Assembly (NCBI GenBank): GCA_964615335.1
Contig: CAZTMT010000015.1
Span: forward strand, 11,919 to 75,918
Source: HR10 sp964615335
GTDB lineage: Bacteria; Acidobacteriota; Blastocatellia; HR10
DNA: 64,000 nucleotides
Direction of reading: 5' to 3'
The position numbers were made by a program, and so were the translations under genes. Numbering within the stretch: position 1 is the stretch's first letter; the number at the start of each line of letters is the position of its first letter. This document shows, in pieces, positions 8,245 through 15,579 of this stretch. Below the pieces are notes generated by a model. That model was not told where the DNA came from. It did not search any database and saw only the letters and a list, made by a program, of their open reading frames with translations.

Positions 8245-9456
8245 CTATTTCTGCAGCCGGATGCGACGCGGTTCCAAAAGCAAGCCATACCGCGCCGAGC
8301 GCGGGGCCGCACCGATATTGGTGATCTGTAACTCGCGCGGGAATCCCTTCCGTTCGAGCAGCCGATTGATCTTAGACCGATAGGAGAGGAAGCGATCGGG
8401 ATCTAATTGCCACCTCTTTTCGGCCTGTTTGGGGGGAAACGCCCAGGGGGAGGCGAAGGTCTCGCAGAGCTGACGATAGCGTTCCGGGACGATTTCGGAA
8501 TAACTCGGGAAGCACGCGGGACAGGTCTGAGGAGCATGGCGAAAGCGCGCGTGCTCCCGATGCCGGGCGCGAAGTTCGGCGAAGTAGGTGAAGAGGGCCA
8601 GTTTCACACCGGTGAGAGGGAGCAAACGCTCGCTCAGTCGCGCGTTCTTCGTCTGATAGTCAATGACCAGAGGCTCCCACTTCTCAGCCTGACGATCCAG
8701 CTCGCACTGCACGACGCGAATCTGCTCCTCGATAGTTCGGTACAGCTTCTTCTTCCCGAGCCACGAACGCAAGCGGACGAAGGGAATTTCGGCCAGCTCG
8801 ATCCGAGCCTCGCGCGTGTCGGCGACTTCGCCCACGCCGACTCCGATGAGTCGGCTCCGCCGAGGGGGGAAGAAGAACTGGGGATTATGTTCGAAACGCT
8901 CAGGCACGAGCACGTGATAGAGCTGGTCCCGCTCTCGCCCGTAGAGAGTGAAGGCCAGGGCCATATAGGCCGACATCGTCTTGCGCCCTCCGGCGATCGA
9001 GCCGTGGAGCACAGTGCGCGGATCTTCGGTGAGCTTCTTGATGAAACCCAGAAGCTGTTCAGCCAAACACCGGTTGTCCTCGACTGTGCGAATGTCCTCC
9101 AGCACCTCGGCCTGAGCGGACGTCGTCCGTGCGCCCGACGGCTGTCGCGCGCGACGGGATGACAACCTCCGGATCGTTAGGATGTGCGCCGCGTCAAAGG
9201 AGATTCTGGCCGGATCCAGCCCGTATTCGCGACAGAAGGCGAAAAATTGCCCCCGTTCGGGATCGAGCAAATCGCGCCGAGCGCGCTCGGCTCCCGTGCG
9301 CGTCGTGATCACAAAGACTTCCGAGATCGGAATGCGCCGCTGCACCACCAAGGCGTAAAGCGTCTCGGTGACGATCTGCGGCGTCTGGCCGAGCACGGCT
9401 ACCAGAATGTGACGGGCCGTACGATCGGCTCGCTGTTTATGCCGCTTCGCCTTCAC
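8245..9456 (-). CDS. CRISPR-associated CARF protein, NE0113/Csm6-like
   Basis: The first ~210 residues match the NE0113 family of CRISPR-associated proteins: a Rossmann-like CARF fold beginning HILVAVLGQTPQIVTETL (16-33), then VITTRTGAERAR, and the family hallmark SIAGGRKTM at 153-161 followed by LYHVLVPERFE. CARF domains bind cyclic oligoadenylate made by type III CRISPR complexes. The C-terminal half (about 230-403) is basic and alpha-rich. It holds a candidate R-x5-H (Arg296...His302) that could be a HEPN ribonuclease motif, and a CPAC pair at 312-315; neither is proven. No cas gene or CRISPR array occurs in the window. A strong promoter lies upstream and the C/T-rich tract starts at its stop codon. 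The family call is good; whether it is a nuclease or a ring nuclease is open. Confidence 0.85.
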   Translation of the reverse strand: MKAKRHKQRADRTARHILVAVLGQTPQIVTETLYALVVQRRIPISEVFVITTRTGAERARRDLLDPERGQFFAFCREYGLDPARISFDAAHILTIRRLSSRRARQPSGARTTSAQAEVLEDIRTVEDNRCLAEQLLGFIKKLTEDPRTVLHGSIAGGRKTMSAYMALAFTLYGRERDQLYHVLVPERFEHNPQFFFPPRRSRLIGVGVGEVADTREARIELAEIPFVRLRSWLGKKKLYRTIEEQIRVVQCELDRQAEKWEPLVIDYQTKNARLSERLLPLTGVKLALFTYFAELRARHREHARFRHAPQTCPACFPSYSEIVPERYRQLCETFASPWAFPPKQAEKRWQLDPDRFLSYRSKINRLLERKGFPRELQITNIGAAPRSARYGLLLEPRRIRLQK

Positions 9457-9518
9457 TGCATCACCAAGCGATCGCCCCGAAGATGATGTCCGCGTTCATC
9501 AATGCCAGTGGGCCATGA

Positions 9519-9530
9519 GCCCTTAAGGGC
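9519..9530. promoter_or_regulatory. 12-bp perfect palindrome in the leader of the CARF gene
   Basis: GCCCTTAAGGGC, imperfectly extended on both sides, lies between the predicted transcription start and the start codon of the CARF gene. It could be an operator or a leader hairpin; a chance palindrome is possible. Confidence 0.35.
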
Positions 9531-9554
9531 ACTTTCACTCCAAAAGGACGGAAA

Positions 9555-9584
9555 ACTATAGATGGCCACCGGAGCTATTGTCAA
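9555..9584 (-). promoter_or_regulatory. sigma70-like promoter of the CARF gene
   Basis: On the - strand TTGACA (9579-9584) is separated by 18 bases from TATAGT (9555-9560). This gives a start near 9548 and a leader of about 90 bases ahead of the ATG at 9456. Confidence 0.6.
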
Positions 9585-9639
9585 CACATCGCTCGAAGCA
9601 GCACGGGATGACCGCCGGAGATGCTGCCGAACGACACTC

Positions 9640-9890
9640 TTCCACAAAAAACCCGAAGGGGGCGACTGGGAATAGCCTGAGCCCATTGTGAGAACGACAC
9701 CTTCCTCAAGGAGCCCCCGAAGTGGGCGACAGAGATTAGCCCGGGGCGTGAGCCTTTTTGCAGAACGACCCTTTTCCGCAAAAAGCCCACGGAGGGGGCG
9801 GCAGAGAATAGCCTAGGGCGTAAGCCCTAGGAACGGAACGTGAGCCCCCCCCAATTTCCCCACAAGCCCCCGAAGGGGGCGACACACCAG
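9640..9890 (+). repeat. Block of four structured repeat units, forward orientation
   Basis: Four units of the dispersed family follow each other. Hairpin I copies lie at about 9646-9662 (short), 9713-9727, 9785-9799 and 9866-9880; the last is a perfect GCCCCC/GGGGGC stem with a GAA triloop. Hairpin II is best at 9812-9831, an 8-bp perfect stem CCTAGGGC/GCCCTAGG closed by GTAA. The conserved linker between them reads GACAGAgATTAGCC or close to it. The block faces the inverted block at 10019-10362. Confidence 0.75.
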
Positions 9891-10018
9891 GATGCCACCC
9901 AACCGGTCGGGTTCACACACACCAGGTCACAACATCGGGGGATACACGAATGGCGTCCTTCGATTCGTCCGGCTCCTGACCCGATGTGCCGCCCGCTGGC
10001 GCGGGCTCGAGGATAATT

Positions 10019-10362
10019 GGGGACCTCGTTTCCTGGGGTTCCGCTGCCGCTCCACCCCCCGTCCTAGGGTTCCGCTTCGCTCCACCCCGGGCTAGTCTCT
10101 GTCGCCCACTCCGTGGGCTTTCTGCGGAATGAAATTTTGTCATGTTGGGATTCCTGGGGTTCCGCTCGTGCTTCACCCCAGGCTCTGTTGCCTGCCAGAG
10201 CAGGCTCTCTGCGGAATGAGGTTTGGTCTCACATGGGGTTCCGCTTGCGCTTCACCTCAGGCTATCGTCTGTCGCTCTCTTCCGAGGGCTCTTTGCGGAA
10301 TGGGACTCGATCTCGCATGGAGTTTGGCTGCTGCTCCGCCGTCTGTCGCCCTCTTTGAGGAC
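10019..10362 (-). repeat. Block of four structured repeat units, inverted orientation
   Basis: These are the reverse complement of the same unit. Hairpin I is perfect at 10104-10118 (read on the - strand GCCCAC-GGA-GTGGGC) and recognisable at about 10348-10362. Hairpin II is perfect at 10153-10182, where the - strand gives an 8-bp stem CCTGGGGT/ACCCCAGG enclosing a GAA/GGA internal loop and a GC-capped loop. A further copy at 10233-10262 has the same internal loop with a GCAA tetraloop. The 128 bases between the two blocks (9891-10018) show nothing recognisable. Confidence 0.75.
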
Positions 10363-10368
10363 TCAAGC

Positions 10369-11265
10369 TCAAAAGAACCGTCGGGGGATGAGGACCGTAT
10401 CGCCAGGTTTGAGTTCCACATCAGGGCTCTGGCCACGAAGAATCCGATCCAGATCGGCGCGCAGGATCTCGATCGTCCCATCGGCGCGCCGCCGTCGGAT
10501 TTGAACCTTGCTCCGCTTGGCGAATTCCGTCGGACCGCCGGCGTGGATGATGGCTTGTGAGAGCGTGAGGCCGGGCGTGTATTCGATAGCCTGAGGAGTT
10601 CGGATCTCTCCGGTGATGAAGATGTACTCCCGGGACGAATGCACTTCCACGACGTCGCCCGACTGCACGAGCATCGTATACTTCTCGGGCGCATCGAGGG
10701 AGATCGTGAGTGTCACCGGACGCCCCTCGCTCCACCGCGTGAGCGTGACGCGACGAGCTGTCGGGCGCACACCTGCAGAAGCCAGGATCTCGATCAGAGG
10801 AACGCGTTCCCGCTTCAAGATGAAAGGTCCGGTAGTCCCCATATCGCCGAGCAGATAGACGCGGTGACTGCGATATTCCTTGACGGCGACGACGAGCTCG
10901 GGATTTTCGAAAAAGCCGTTTCGCAAAAGGCGCTTAAGCTGGTCTTCGATCTCGGAGGTCGTCTTCCCGGCGACGGCGATATTTCCGACATAGGGGAAGA
11001 AGATGTAGCCCCCCGAGGAGACGCGGTATTCGCGCGGCACCTCCGGATCGTTCGCGAGCAGGATCTCCAGGACGTCTTCCGGGCCGACGCGATAGATTTC
11101 TGTCAGCGGTGGCTCGGAGGCTCCCGCGGCCGGAGGCATGGCTTGGCGCGGGACCTCTTCCTGGCCCGATGAAGCTCCAACGCGCGGGGAGAGCAGCAGG
11201 ACGAGCAGAAGGAGCAGGCCCCCGTATCCTCCGCACCTGCCAAGATGAGCTTTCGGCGCACTCAT
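10369..11265 (-). CDS. Wza-like polysaccharide export protein
   Basis: An outer-membrane polysaccharide export channel protein. It has an N-terminal signal sequence (hydrophobic at about 13-30) and a poly-export domain beginning YRVGPEDVLEI (about 59-69), with SSGGYIFFPYVGNIAVAGKT following. Two SLBB-type repeats then follow, around VYLLGDMGTTGPF and YIFITGEIRTPQAIEY, and the C terminus reads LKPGDTVLIPRRFF. The length of 298 residues is short compared with E. coli Wza (about 380), as in many SLBB exporters. It is the last gene of a leftward run beginning at 13889, six bases after the barrel gene. No Wzc/BY-kinase or Wzx/Wzy gene is present here. Confidence 0.88.
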   Translation of the reverse strand: MSAPKAHLGRCGGYGGLLLLLVLLLSPRVGASSGQEEVPRQAMPPAAGASEPPLTEIYRVGPEDVLEILLANDPEVPREYRVSSGGYIFFPYVGNIAVAGKTTSEIEDQLKRLLRNGFFENPELVVAVKEYRSHRVYLLGDMGTTGPFILKRERVPLIEILASAGVRPTARRVTLTRWSEGRPVTLTISLDAPEKYTMLVQSGDVVEVHSSREYIFITGEIRTPQAIEYTPGLTLSQAIIHAGGPTEFAKRSKVQIRRRRADGTIEILRADLDRILRGQSPDVELKPGDTVLIPRRFF

Positions 11266-11271
11266 GCTCGT

Positions 11272-12669
11272 TCAGAATGGACTCGTGCTCGCCCTGGGGA
11301 TCAGTCGGCCCAGGGCAAGACCCATTTTAAACCGGCTTCGCTCGAAGGAAAAGGGAGTGATCGTCGAGCCTCGCTCGTGAAAGATATATCCGACGTGAAC
11401 GGCCAGAAGCTCATGGATTCGGAAAGTGATTTCCGCGCGAGCGCCGACCACATGATCCGTGCGCCGAATTCCCGCGAAAGTCTCAAGCGGCGTTCCTCCA
11501 AATGTCGAATCGGGACCGACGGGAACAGGGAACGTGAGCCGCTGCACATCGGCGCCAAGTGTCCAGACCAGGTGGGGCCCGATGCGCTGAGCGAGCGCGA
11601 CCCCAAGACCTGAGGTCACGACGAAAGCGTTCCCCGCTTCGGGATTGAAGGCCGAGAGCGCTGTCGTGCGGACACCGCTCAGAGAGAGCGTCACCCGGGC
11701 GAACTGGCGCTCCAGGGAGAAGGCCAGATAGGGCCCGAAGAAGCTCTCCGCAGCGCGGGGGAACCGATGGCGGCGTGCGGCCACGCGAACCTGGGCTCGA
11801 AGCGTAGGCGTCAGCAGGCTCTGCAGCCCCACTCCGACTTGCAGAAGCCGCGCATCGTTCAATTGCGGATCGCGCGCGTTCTCGGCCCGGCGGGAATCGG
11901 TGCGCCCAAGCTCCAGATCAATCTGCATCGTGTGGCGTCGGCTGAGGCCGTGGGCATAGGAGAGCGCTAGCCCCCACATCGTGTGATCGAAGAAGAGATC
12001 CTCGGGCTGGGGAGAGCCGATCAGCTCCACGTGATTCACGGCGAGCTGGGCGCTCAGGCGATCGCGAACGGTCAGCTCGTACTCCGCGCGCACGGCGAGA
12101 TCGTTCCGCCAGAAAGGCTTCGGATTGAAGAAAAGCTCGCGGGCCGGATCGAACTCGAGCGTCTCAAACGTCGCCCGCGTCCAGTGTTCACGTACAGCCA
12201 GGGCCAGCGCGGGAGACAGGCGCGTCCGGAAGTCGAAATCAAGCCGATGGGCGACGTTGAACGAGGGCAATTCGGGAACGCGCAGCCAGCGAAGCACAGG
12301 AGAATATACCAGACGGAATCCGCTTCGCAGAGCGGGGACCTCCAGGTCCAGCCCGGGTGCCAGCGCGAAGATGCTATTGGTCGCCCCGCGCGTTTCGGCC
12401 AGCGTCAGGAAGTTGCTGTCTCCTTCAAGCCCCAGATCCAGCGTGGGGCGCAACAGAGCGCGCCCGAGCACAATCCCTCCGCGCAGATAATCGCGCGCGA
12501 CCGAACTCCCCGGAGCGAAAACGGCCACGTCGCTTCCCGGTGCTGTGATGGGCGGCGGTTCGGAAGGAGGTTTGGTCCGCTCCGATTGTCCGGCAGAAGG
12601 CCTCTGAGCCCACACACCCCCCAGGCTCCCCCAGAGCACAAGAGCGAGCGCACCGACAGCAACTCTCAT
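11272..12669 (-). CDS. Outer-membrane beta-barrel protein of the polysaccharide locus
   Basis: A predicted 465-residue barrel: an N-terminal signal peptide ending near VWAQ (residue 22), a proline-rich linker, then alternating strands rich in aromatic and Arg/Leu pairs through to a C-terminal Phe. It resembles the barrel proteins that accompany Wza-like exporters in exopolysaccharide clusters. Its ATG overlaps the stop of the WecA-like gene (12666-12669) and its end nearly touches the exporter. That context suggests a role in polymer release or anchoring. No enzyme motif was seen and the exact family is not certain. Confidence 0.7.
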   Translation of the reverse strand: MRVAVGALALVLWGSLGGVWAQRPSAGQSERTKPPSEPPPITAPGSDVAVFAPGSSVARDYLRGGIVLGRALLRPTLDLGLEGDSNFLTLAETRGATNSIFALAPGLDLEVPALRSGFRLVYSPVLRWLRVPELPSFNVAHRLDFDFRTRLSPALALAVREHWTRATFETLEFDPARELFFNPKPFWRNDLAVRAEYELTVRDRLSAQLAVNHVELIGSPQPEDLFFDHTMWGLALSYAHGLSRRHTMQIDLELGRTDSRRAENARDPQLNDARLLQVGVGLQSLLTPTLRAQVRVAARRHRFPRAAESFFGPYLAFSLERQFARVTLSLSGVRTTALSAFNPEAGNAFVVTSGLGVALAQRIGPHLVWTLGADVQRLTFPVPVGPDSTFGGTPLETFAGIRRTDHVVGARAEITFRIHELLAVHVGYIFHERGSTITPFSFERSRFKMGLALGRLIPRASTSPF

Positions 12670-13889
12670 CGAGTCCTTTCACCCGGAGGCGCTTCTCTCT
12701 CGGAGACGTGCTCTCGATCGGCCTTTTGTTCGGAGGCCGAAGGCGAAAACCTATCGGAGAAGAGGCGAATCTCGATGAAGCTCGTGCGCCGGGGGACGAC
12801 CATAAGGATCGTCGTCACGGCGATGATCGCCAGAACCTGTCCAAGCGCGAGCACTGTCAACAGCGGCGTCGCATCCCGCAGCAGAAGAGCGCTGGCTCCC
12901 AGACAGAAGGTCAGAAGATAAATCGTCCCCACAGCCTCGCGCTCGGTCATCCCCAGCTCCAGGAGCCGATGCGACAGATGCGACCGATCACCCCGATAGA
13001 TCGGCCGGCCCTCCCGCCATCGAATCCAGATGACCGAAGCCATGTCGTAAAGAGGAAGGCCGAGCACAAGGAGGGGCATGAAGGGACCGAACCATTCGTT
13101 GCGAATTTTCTCTTCCGGAGCGACGTAGGTCGCCAACACGGTGATCGCTCCTATCAGATAACCAATCACCAAGCTGCCGGCGTCGCCCAGGAAAATGCGC
13201 GCCGGGTGAAAGTTGTGCCGCAAGAATCCCAGGAGCGCGCCCCCCAGGGCCGAGAGGAAGAGGCCGATGTAGAACTCCCCAAGCGCCGTCGTGATCAGCC
13301 AAAGCAGGAAGCTGCAAATGAGAGCGACACCTGTCGTCAGTCCATCCATGTTATCGAGCAGGTTGAAGGCGTTGGTGATGCCCACGATCCAGACGAGCGT
13401 CGCCACCGTGGCGATCCACGGATACGCCTCCAGCAGCGAGATACGCACGCCGACAGCGACCGGGAACGTTGCCGCCAGCACCTGCCCCATCAGCTTCGCC
13501 CACGGAGGGAAGTGCGGGCCATAGAGATCATCGGCCAGCCCTGTCACGAGGACGAGGATCGATCCGGTCAGAAGCGCAAAGAGCGTCGGCTGCACAAGCG
13601 GGAGCGTCTCGAACTTCGCAATCACTTCGGGGAAGAGGCGCAGGACGAGCCCGTGCTCCCGAAGAAGCGGAAGAGCGGCCACATGCCCGCCGATCACCAG
13701 AACCAGTGCGAGCCAGAGGGCCACGCCCCCCAGAAGCGGTTTCGGCTCACGATGGATCTTGCGCTCGCCCGGATGATCGAGCACTCCGAGCGCCAGGGCC
13801 GCCTTTCGCGCCAGCGCGGTCAATCCGTAAGAGAGAAGGAAGGCCACGGCGGCGATGTAACCGTAGGCCAGCAGATGCTGCGCGTTCAT
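12666..13889 (-). CDS. WecA/MraY-family undecaprenyl-phosphate sugar-1-phosphate transferase
   Basis: A polytopic inner-membrane enzyme that puts the first sugar-1-phosphate on undecaprenyl phosphate. Motifs of the family occur in order: DHPGERKIHREPKPLLGG near the N terminus, the LADDLYG aspartates, NAFNLLDNMDGL with its catalytic Asp, RIFLGDAGSL, and the cytosolic sugar-recognition motif RGDRSHLSHRLL. That last motif with its HxSH form is typical of WecA/TagO-like members rather than MraY. About ten membrane segments are visible. The charged C-terminal tail after ~370 is low in complexity. Four-base overlap with the barrel gene indicates an operon for exopolysaccharide or O-antigen initiation. 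Confidence 0.9.
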   Translation of the reverse strand: MNAQHLLAYGYIAAVAFLLSYGLTALARKAALALGVLDHPGERKIHREPKPLLGGVALWLALVLVIGGHVAALPLLREHGLVLRLFPEVIAKFETLPLVQPTLFALLTGSILVLVTGLADDLYGPHFPPWAKLMGQVLAATFPVAVGVRISLLEAYPWIATVATLVWIVGITNAFNLLDNMDGLTTGVALICSFLLWLITTALGEFYIGLFLSALGGALLGFLRHNFHPARIFLGDAGSLVIGYLIGAITVLATYVAPEEKIRNEWFGPFMPLLVLGLPLYDMASVIWIRWREGRPIYRGDRSHLSHRLLELGMTEREAVGTIYLLTFCLGASALLLRDATPLLTVLALGQVLAIIAVTTILMVVPRRTSFIEIRLFSDRFSPSASEQKADREHVSEREAPPGERTR

Positions 13890-13903
13890 ATTTCGAAACG
13901 ATG

Positions 13904-15469
13904 TCAGCGGCTTCCCGCGCTGAACCTCAGAGCGGAAGTTCGAGAGCGATCGGCCGGCTCGGCTTCAGGGAGGTTCAAAAACAGAGCGAGCGGGCGACTG
14001 TAGGCAGGGGCTTTCAGCTCGACGCCTAAAAGCACAGCCAGCGTCGGTGCGATGTCCGTCATCCTGACCACAGGAGCGCGCGCGCCGCGACGCACGCCTC
14101 GTCCCCAGAGGATGAGCGAGGCGAACATCTGCGGGCGATCGGGCAAATAGCCATGTGTGCCGCGATAATTCGGGCGCGGGGGGCGAATCGCTTCACCGCG
14201 ATAGGAGCCTCCGAGCGCCCAGAAGTCGGCCGCTTCAAGAAAGAAAGTCGCTCCGGGAGCGGCGCCCAGCCGCTCCACATCCGAAGACTCAAGCACCCGC
14301 AGCAGAGGAGCATCCGGCCGCTGCACCCACGCTTCGAAGAGGCGCCGCACGGTCTGGCGCACGGCGTGATTCTGGGGATCTCGCAGGAAAATGGCGGCCG
14401 ATCCCCCGTTGGACCACACCGCCGCCTGCCAGTCGGTCGGGCGTCCTTCGGCATTGAAGGTCACAAGCCCCGCCTGCGCGAGCACAACCCCCGGATGGAA
14501 CTCCCGCTCCACAGGCATGAACCCGTGATCGGAGACGATCGCCACGGTCGTTTGCTCGTGAATCCCCACCTGACGAAGGGCGTCTAAGATGCGCGCAATG
14601 CGCGCATCCTGCTTCTCCAACTCCGCGTAGGCCTCCTTGGAGTGAGGCCCCGTGCGATGTTGCACGCTGTCTAACTGAATGAGATGCACGAGCAAGAGAT
14701 GCGGCCGATACCGCCGGATCAGATGCACAGCGGCTTCCACGCGCAGATCGTCGCCCGGCAGGGACTCGGGCTTCTCCACGGCGCGGAAGACCTCCTCCCA
14801 CAGACCGACCGGTCGAGTATGCTGCGCGACCAGGGCCCAGGCGCGAGTCTCGTCCCCGGAAGCATTCGGATCGAAGATCTCGGGAATGTTATAGGTGATC
14901 TCGGCATCCACCGTGACGGGCCAACTGAGGGCTGCCGTGCGACGCCCCGCGCGATGGGCCGCCGCCCAGAGCGTGTCGGCCTGAAGAGCGGACGCCCACC
15001 AGTACCATCGGCCCGTCTGCGGAACAGTCGGCTCTTCAAAAATGCGATTGAACCAGATCCCATGATCGCGCGGGCGCGCCCCCGTGATGAGCGTCGTATG
15101 CGAGGGATAGGTCACCGAAGGATAAACGCCGATCACCGCATCGGCGAACGCCCCTTCATTGCGCAAACGCCGCAGCGTCGGAATCTTCAGCCCATAGCGG
15201 TCGGGATTGCGGTAGTACTCGGGCATAAGCCCATCAATGGAGATCACCACGACATGAGCCTCAGCCGATGACCTCTCGAAGACAGAAGCCGTCGCCGGAT
15301 GAGACGAGAATCCCGAGGGAAACACAAGAAGCAAGAGAATCGCGCCGCAAAGAATCCCTGTGAGGAGGCGTGGCGCTTTCCCTCCCCTATCGAACATCCG
15401 GACCAGGCGGCGAGTGCGCGCGTTCTTTTTCCCGTCCTTCACGATCTCCTCCCGATATCGGTTCTTCAT
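13904..15469 (-). CDS. Type I phosphodiesterase/nucleotide pyrophosphatase family protein
   Basis: An alkaline-phosphatase-fold hydrolase of the ENPP kind. A hydrophobic segment at about 36-52 anchors or exports it. VVISIDGLMPEYY carries the first metal Asp, and YPSVTYPSHTTLITG contains the nucleophilic Thr in the usual P-S-x-T-x-P context. LIQLDSVQHRTGP and VAIVSDHGFMPV supply the remaining metal ligands. The N-terminal 24 residues are very basic; a later start at Met25 (MFDRGG) is possible. The enzyme sits 14 bases before the WecA-like gene. A substrate such as a sugar nucleotide or polyprenyl diphosphate is plausible but not shown. Confidence 0.85.
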   Translation of the reverse strand: MKNRYREEIVKDGKKNARTRRLVRMFDRGGKAPRLLTGILCGAILLLLVFPSGFSSHPATASVFERSSAEAHVVVISIDGLMPEYYRNPDRYGLKIPTLRRLRNEGAFADAVIGVYPSVTYPSHTTLITGARPRDHGIWFNRIFEEPTVPQTGRWYWWASALQADTLWAAAHRAGRRTAALSWPVTVDAEITYNIPEIFDPNASGDETRAWALVAQHTRPVGLWEEVFRAVEKPESLPGDDLRVEAAVHLIRRYRPHLLLVHLIQLDSVQHRTGPHSKEAYAELEKQDARIARILDALRQVGIHEQTTVAIVSDHGFMPVEREFHPGVVLAQAGLVTFNAEGRPTDWQAAVWSNGGSAAIFLRDPQNHAVRQTVRRLFEAWVQRPDAPLLRVLESSDVERLGAAPGATFFLEAADFWALGGSYRGEAIRPPRPNYRGTHGYLPDRPQMFASLILWGRGVRRGARAPVVRMTDIAPTLAVLLGVELKAPAYSRPLALFLNLPEAEPADRSRTSALRFSAGSR

Positions 15470-15579
15470 GCCCGTTTTATTTCATCGCACCGGAAGCTCT
15501 TTCGGCAAGGGGCGCGGAAGGGTCTTCCCACAGGGAGAGCGGTGGGAGCCGGAAGGGAGAGCTGCGTCGGCAAGAAATC

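Noticed and set aside
8520..8575. Canonical HEPN R-x4-H motif in the CARF protein
   Set aside because: Only R-x5-H within a very basic run (Arg296...His302) was found; kept as a candidate in the gene entry, not claimed.
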